Assembly: GCF_006376675.1 (NCBI RefSeq)
Contig: NZ_VEWK01000002.1
Coordinates: forward strand, 1-64,000
Direction of reading: 5' to 3'
Origin: Brucella pecoris
GTDB lineage: Bacteria; Pseudomonadota; Alphaproteobacteria; Rhizobiales; Rhizobiaceae
Length of the DNA stretch: 64,000 nt
Below the pieces are notes generated by a model that ran no database searches, was not told the DNA's origin, and saw only the letters and a list, made by a program, of their open reading frames with translations. Shown here one piece after another: positions 63,913-64,000 of the stretch (the stretch's first letter is position 1; every line of letters starts with the position of its first letter). Position numbers and translations under genes: made by a program.

Positions 63913-64000
63913 TGTTCACCAATCCAGTTATAACCGGGAGCGCGCTGAGGCGCTCCCTTCTTCCAGGGGTAGGCATCGTCTTGATCGTGTTCGGTCTGGC
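63912..64000 (+). CDS. Sortase, N-terminal fragment (gene continues past the window)
   Basis: The first 29 codons are visible: MFTNPVITGSALRRSLLPGV, then GIVLIVFGL, a positively charged N-terminus and the start of a membrane anchor, as in proteobacterial (class GN) sortases. The ATG shares one base with the stop of the LPxTATP protein, whose position directly upstream makes the identification likely. The catalytic Cys region is outside the window. Confidence 0.65.
   Translation, partial: MFTNPVITGSALRRSLLPGVGIVLIVFGL

Overview
The window holds most of a temperate-phage genome (about bases 78 to 56,900) followed by host chromosome (about 57,150 to 64,000). The host genes are a glutaryl-CoA dehydrogenase with a class III CoA-transferase and a divergent LysR regulator, an XRE regulator, and a VIT/von Willebrand 'sortase target' protein with the start of its sortase. 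With the G+C-rich coding and the palindromic intergenic repeat at 58,369-58,473, this suggests an alphaproteobacterium of the Hyphomicrobiales, most likely Brucella/Ochrobactrum. The genus is an inference.

The phage is a mosaic: a lambda-type head (GpA-like terminase, gpW-like joining protein, lambda-type portal, fused prohead protease/capsid protein) on a P2-type contractile tail (gpV, W, J, I, sheath, tube, E/E+E', tape measure, U, D, X). The virion should be a myovirus.

Layout: 1-77 looks like the end of an IS3-type element that cuts a phage AAA ATPase. 316-836 is a short leftward operon under an operator-controlled promoter. 1,380-2,430 is the lysogeny switch (CI-like repressor, operator, Cro-like regulator). 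2,437-9,468 is the rightward early block: DNA-binding protein, RMF-like protein, HNH nuclease, methyltransferase, RuvC-like resolvase, primase, DnaB-like helicase. 9,347-25,343 is a long leftward block of small genes around a sliding clamp, a DNA ligase, a DUF4942-methyltransferase, a superinfection-immunity protein, a glycine-rich secreted protein and a MoxR ATPase / DUF3150 / metallopeptidase-VWA set. 25,344-26,984 is a gene-free control region with a leftward promoter, operators and a repeat block. 26,985-56,805 is the rightward late block (packaging, head, baseplate, fibres, sheath, tube, tape measure, lysis), interrupted at 44,353-46,846 by a leftward MBOAT acyltransferase / AlgJ-like pair, probably a surface-modifying lysogenic-conversion module.

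Two regulatory systems stand out. One is a palindromic operator, ATACG-N3-CGTAT, repeated at all three early control regions. The other is a 12-base element, a 4-bp stem with a 4-base loop, placed a few bases upstream of the Shine-Dalgarno sequence of many early genes. Seventeen copies are listed. Three stem versions (CGCA/TGCG, GCCA/TGGC, GGCA/TGCC) keep pairing by compensatory change, which points to selection on an RNA hairpin. I know of no description of it for this phage type. It resembles in position, not sequence, the start-associated sequences of some mycobacteriophages. No integrase lies in the window; it is presumably to the left.
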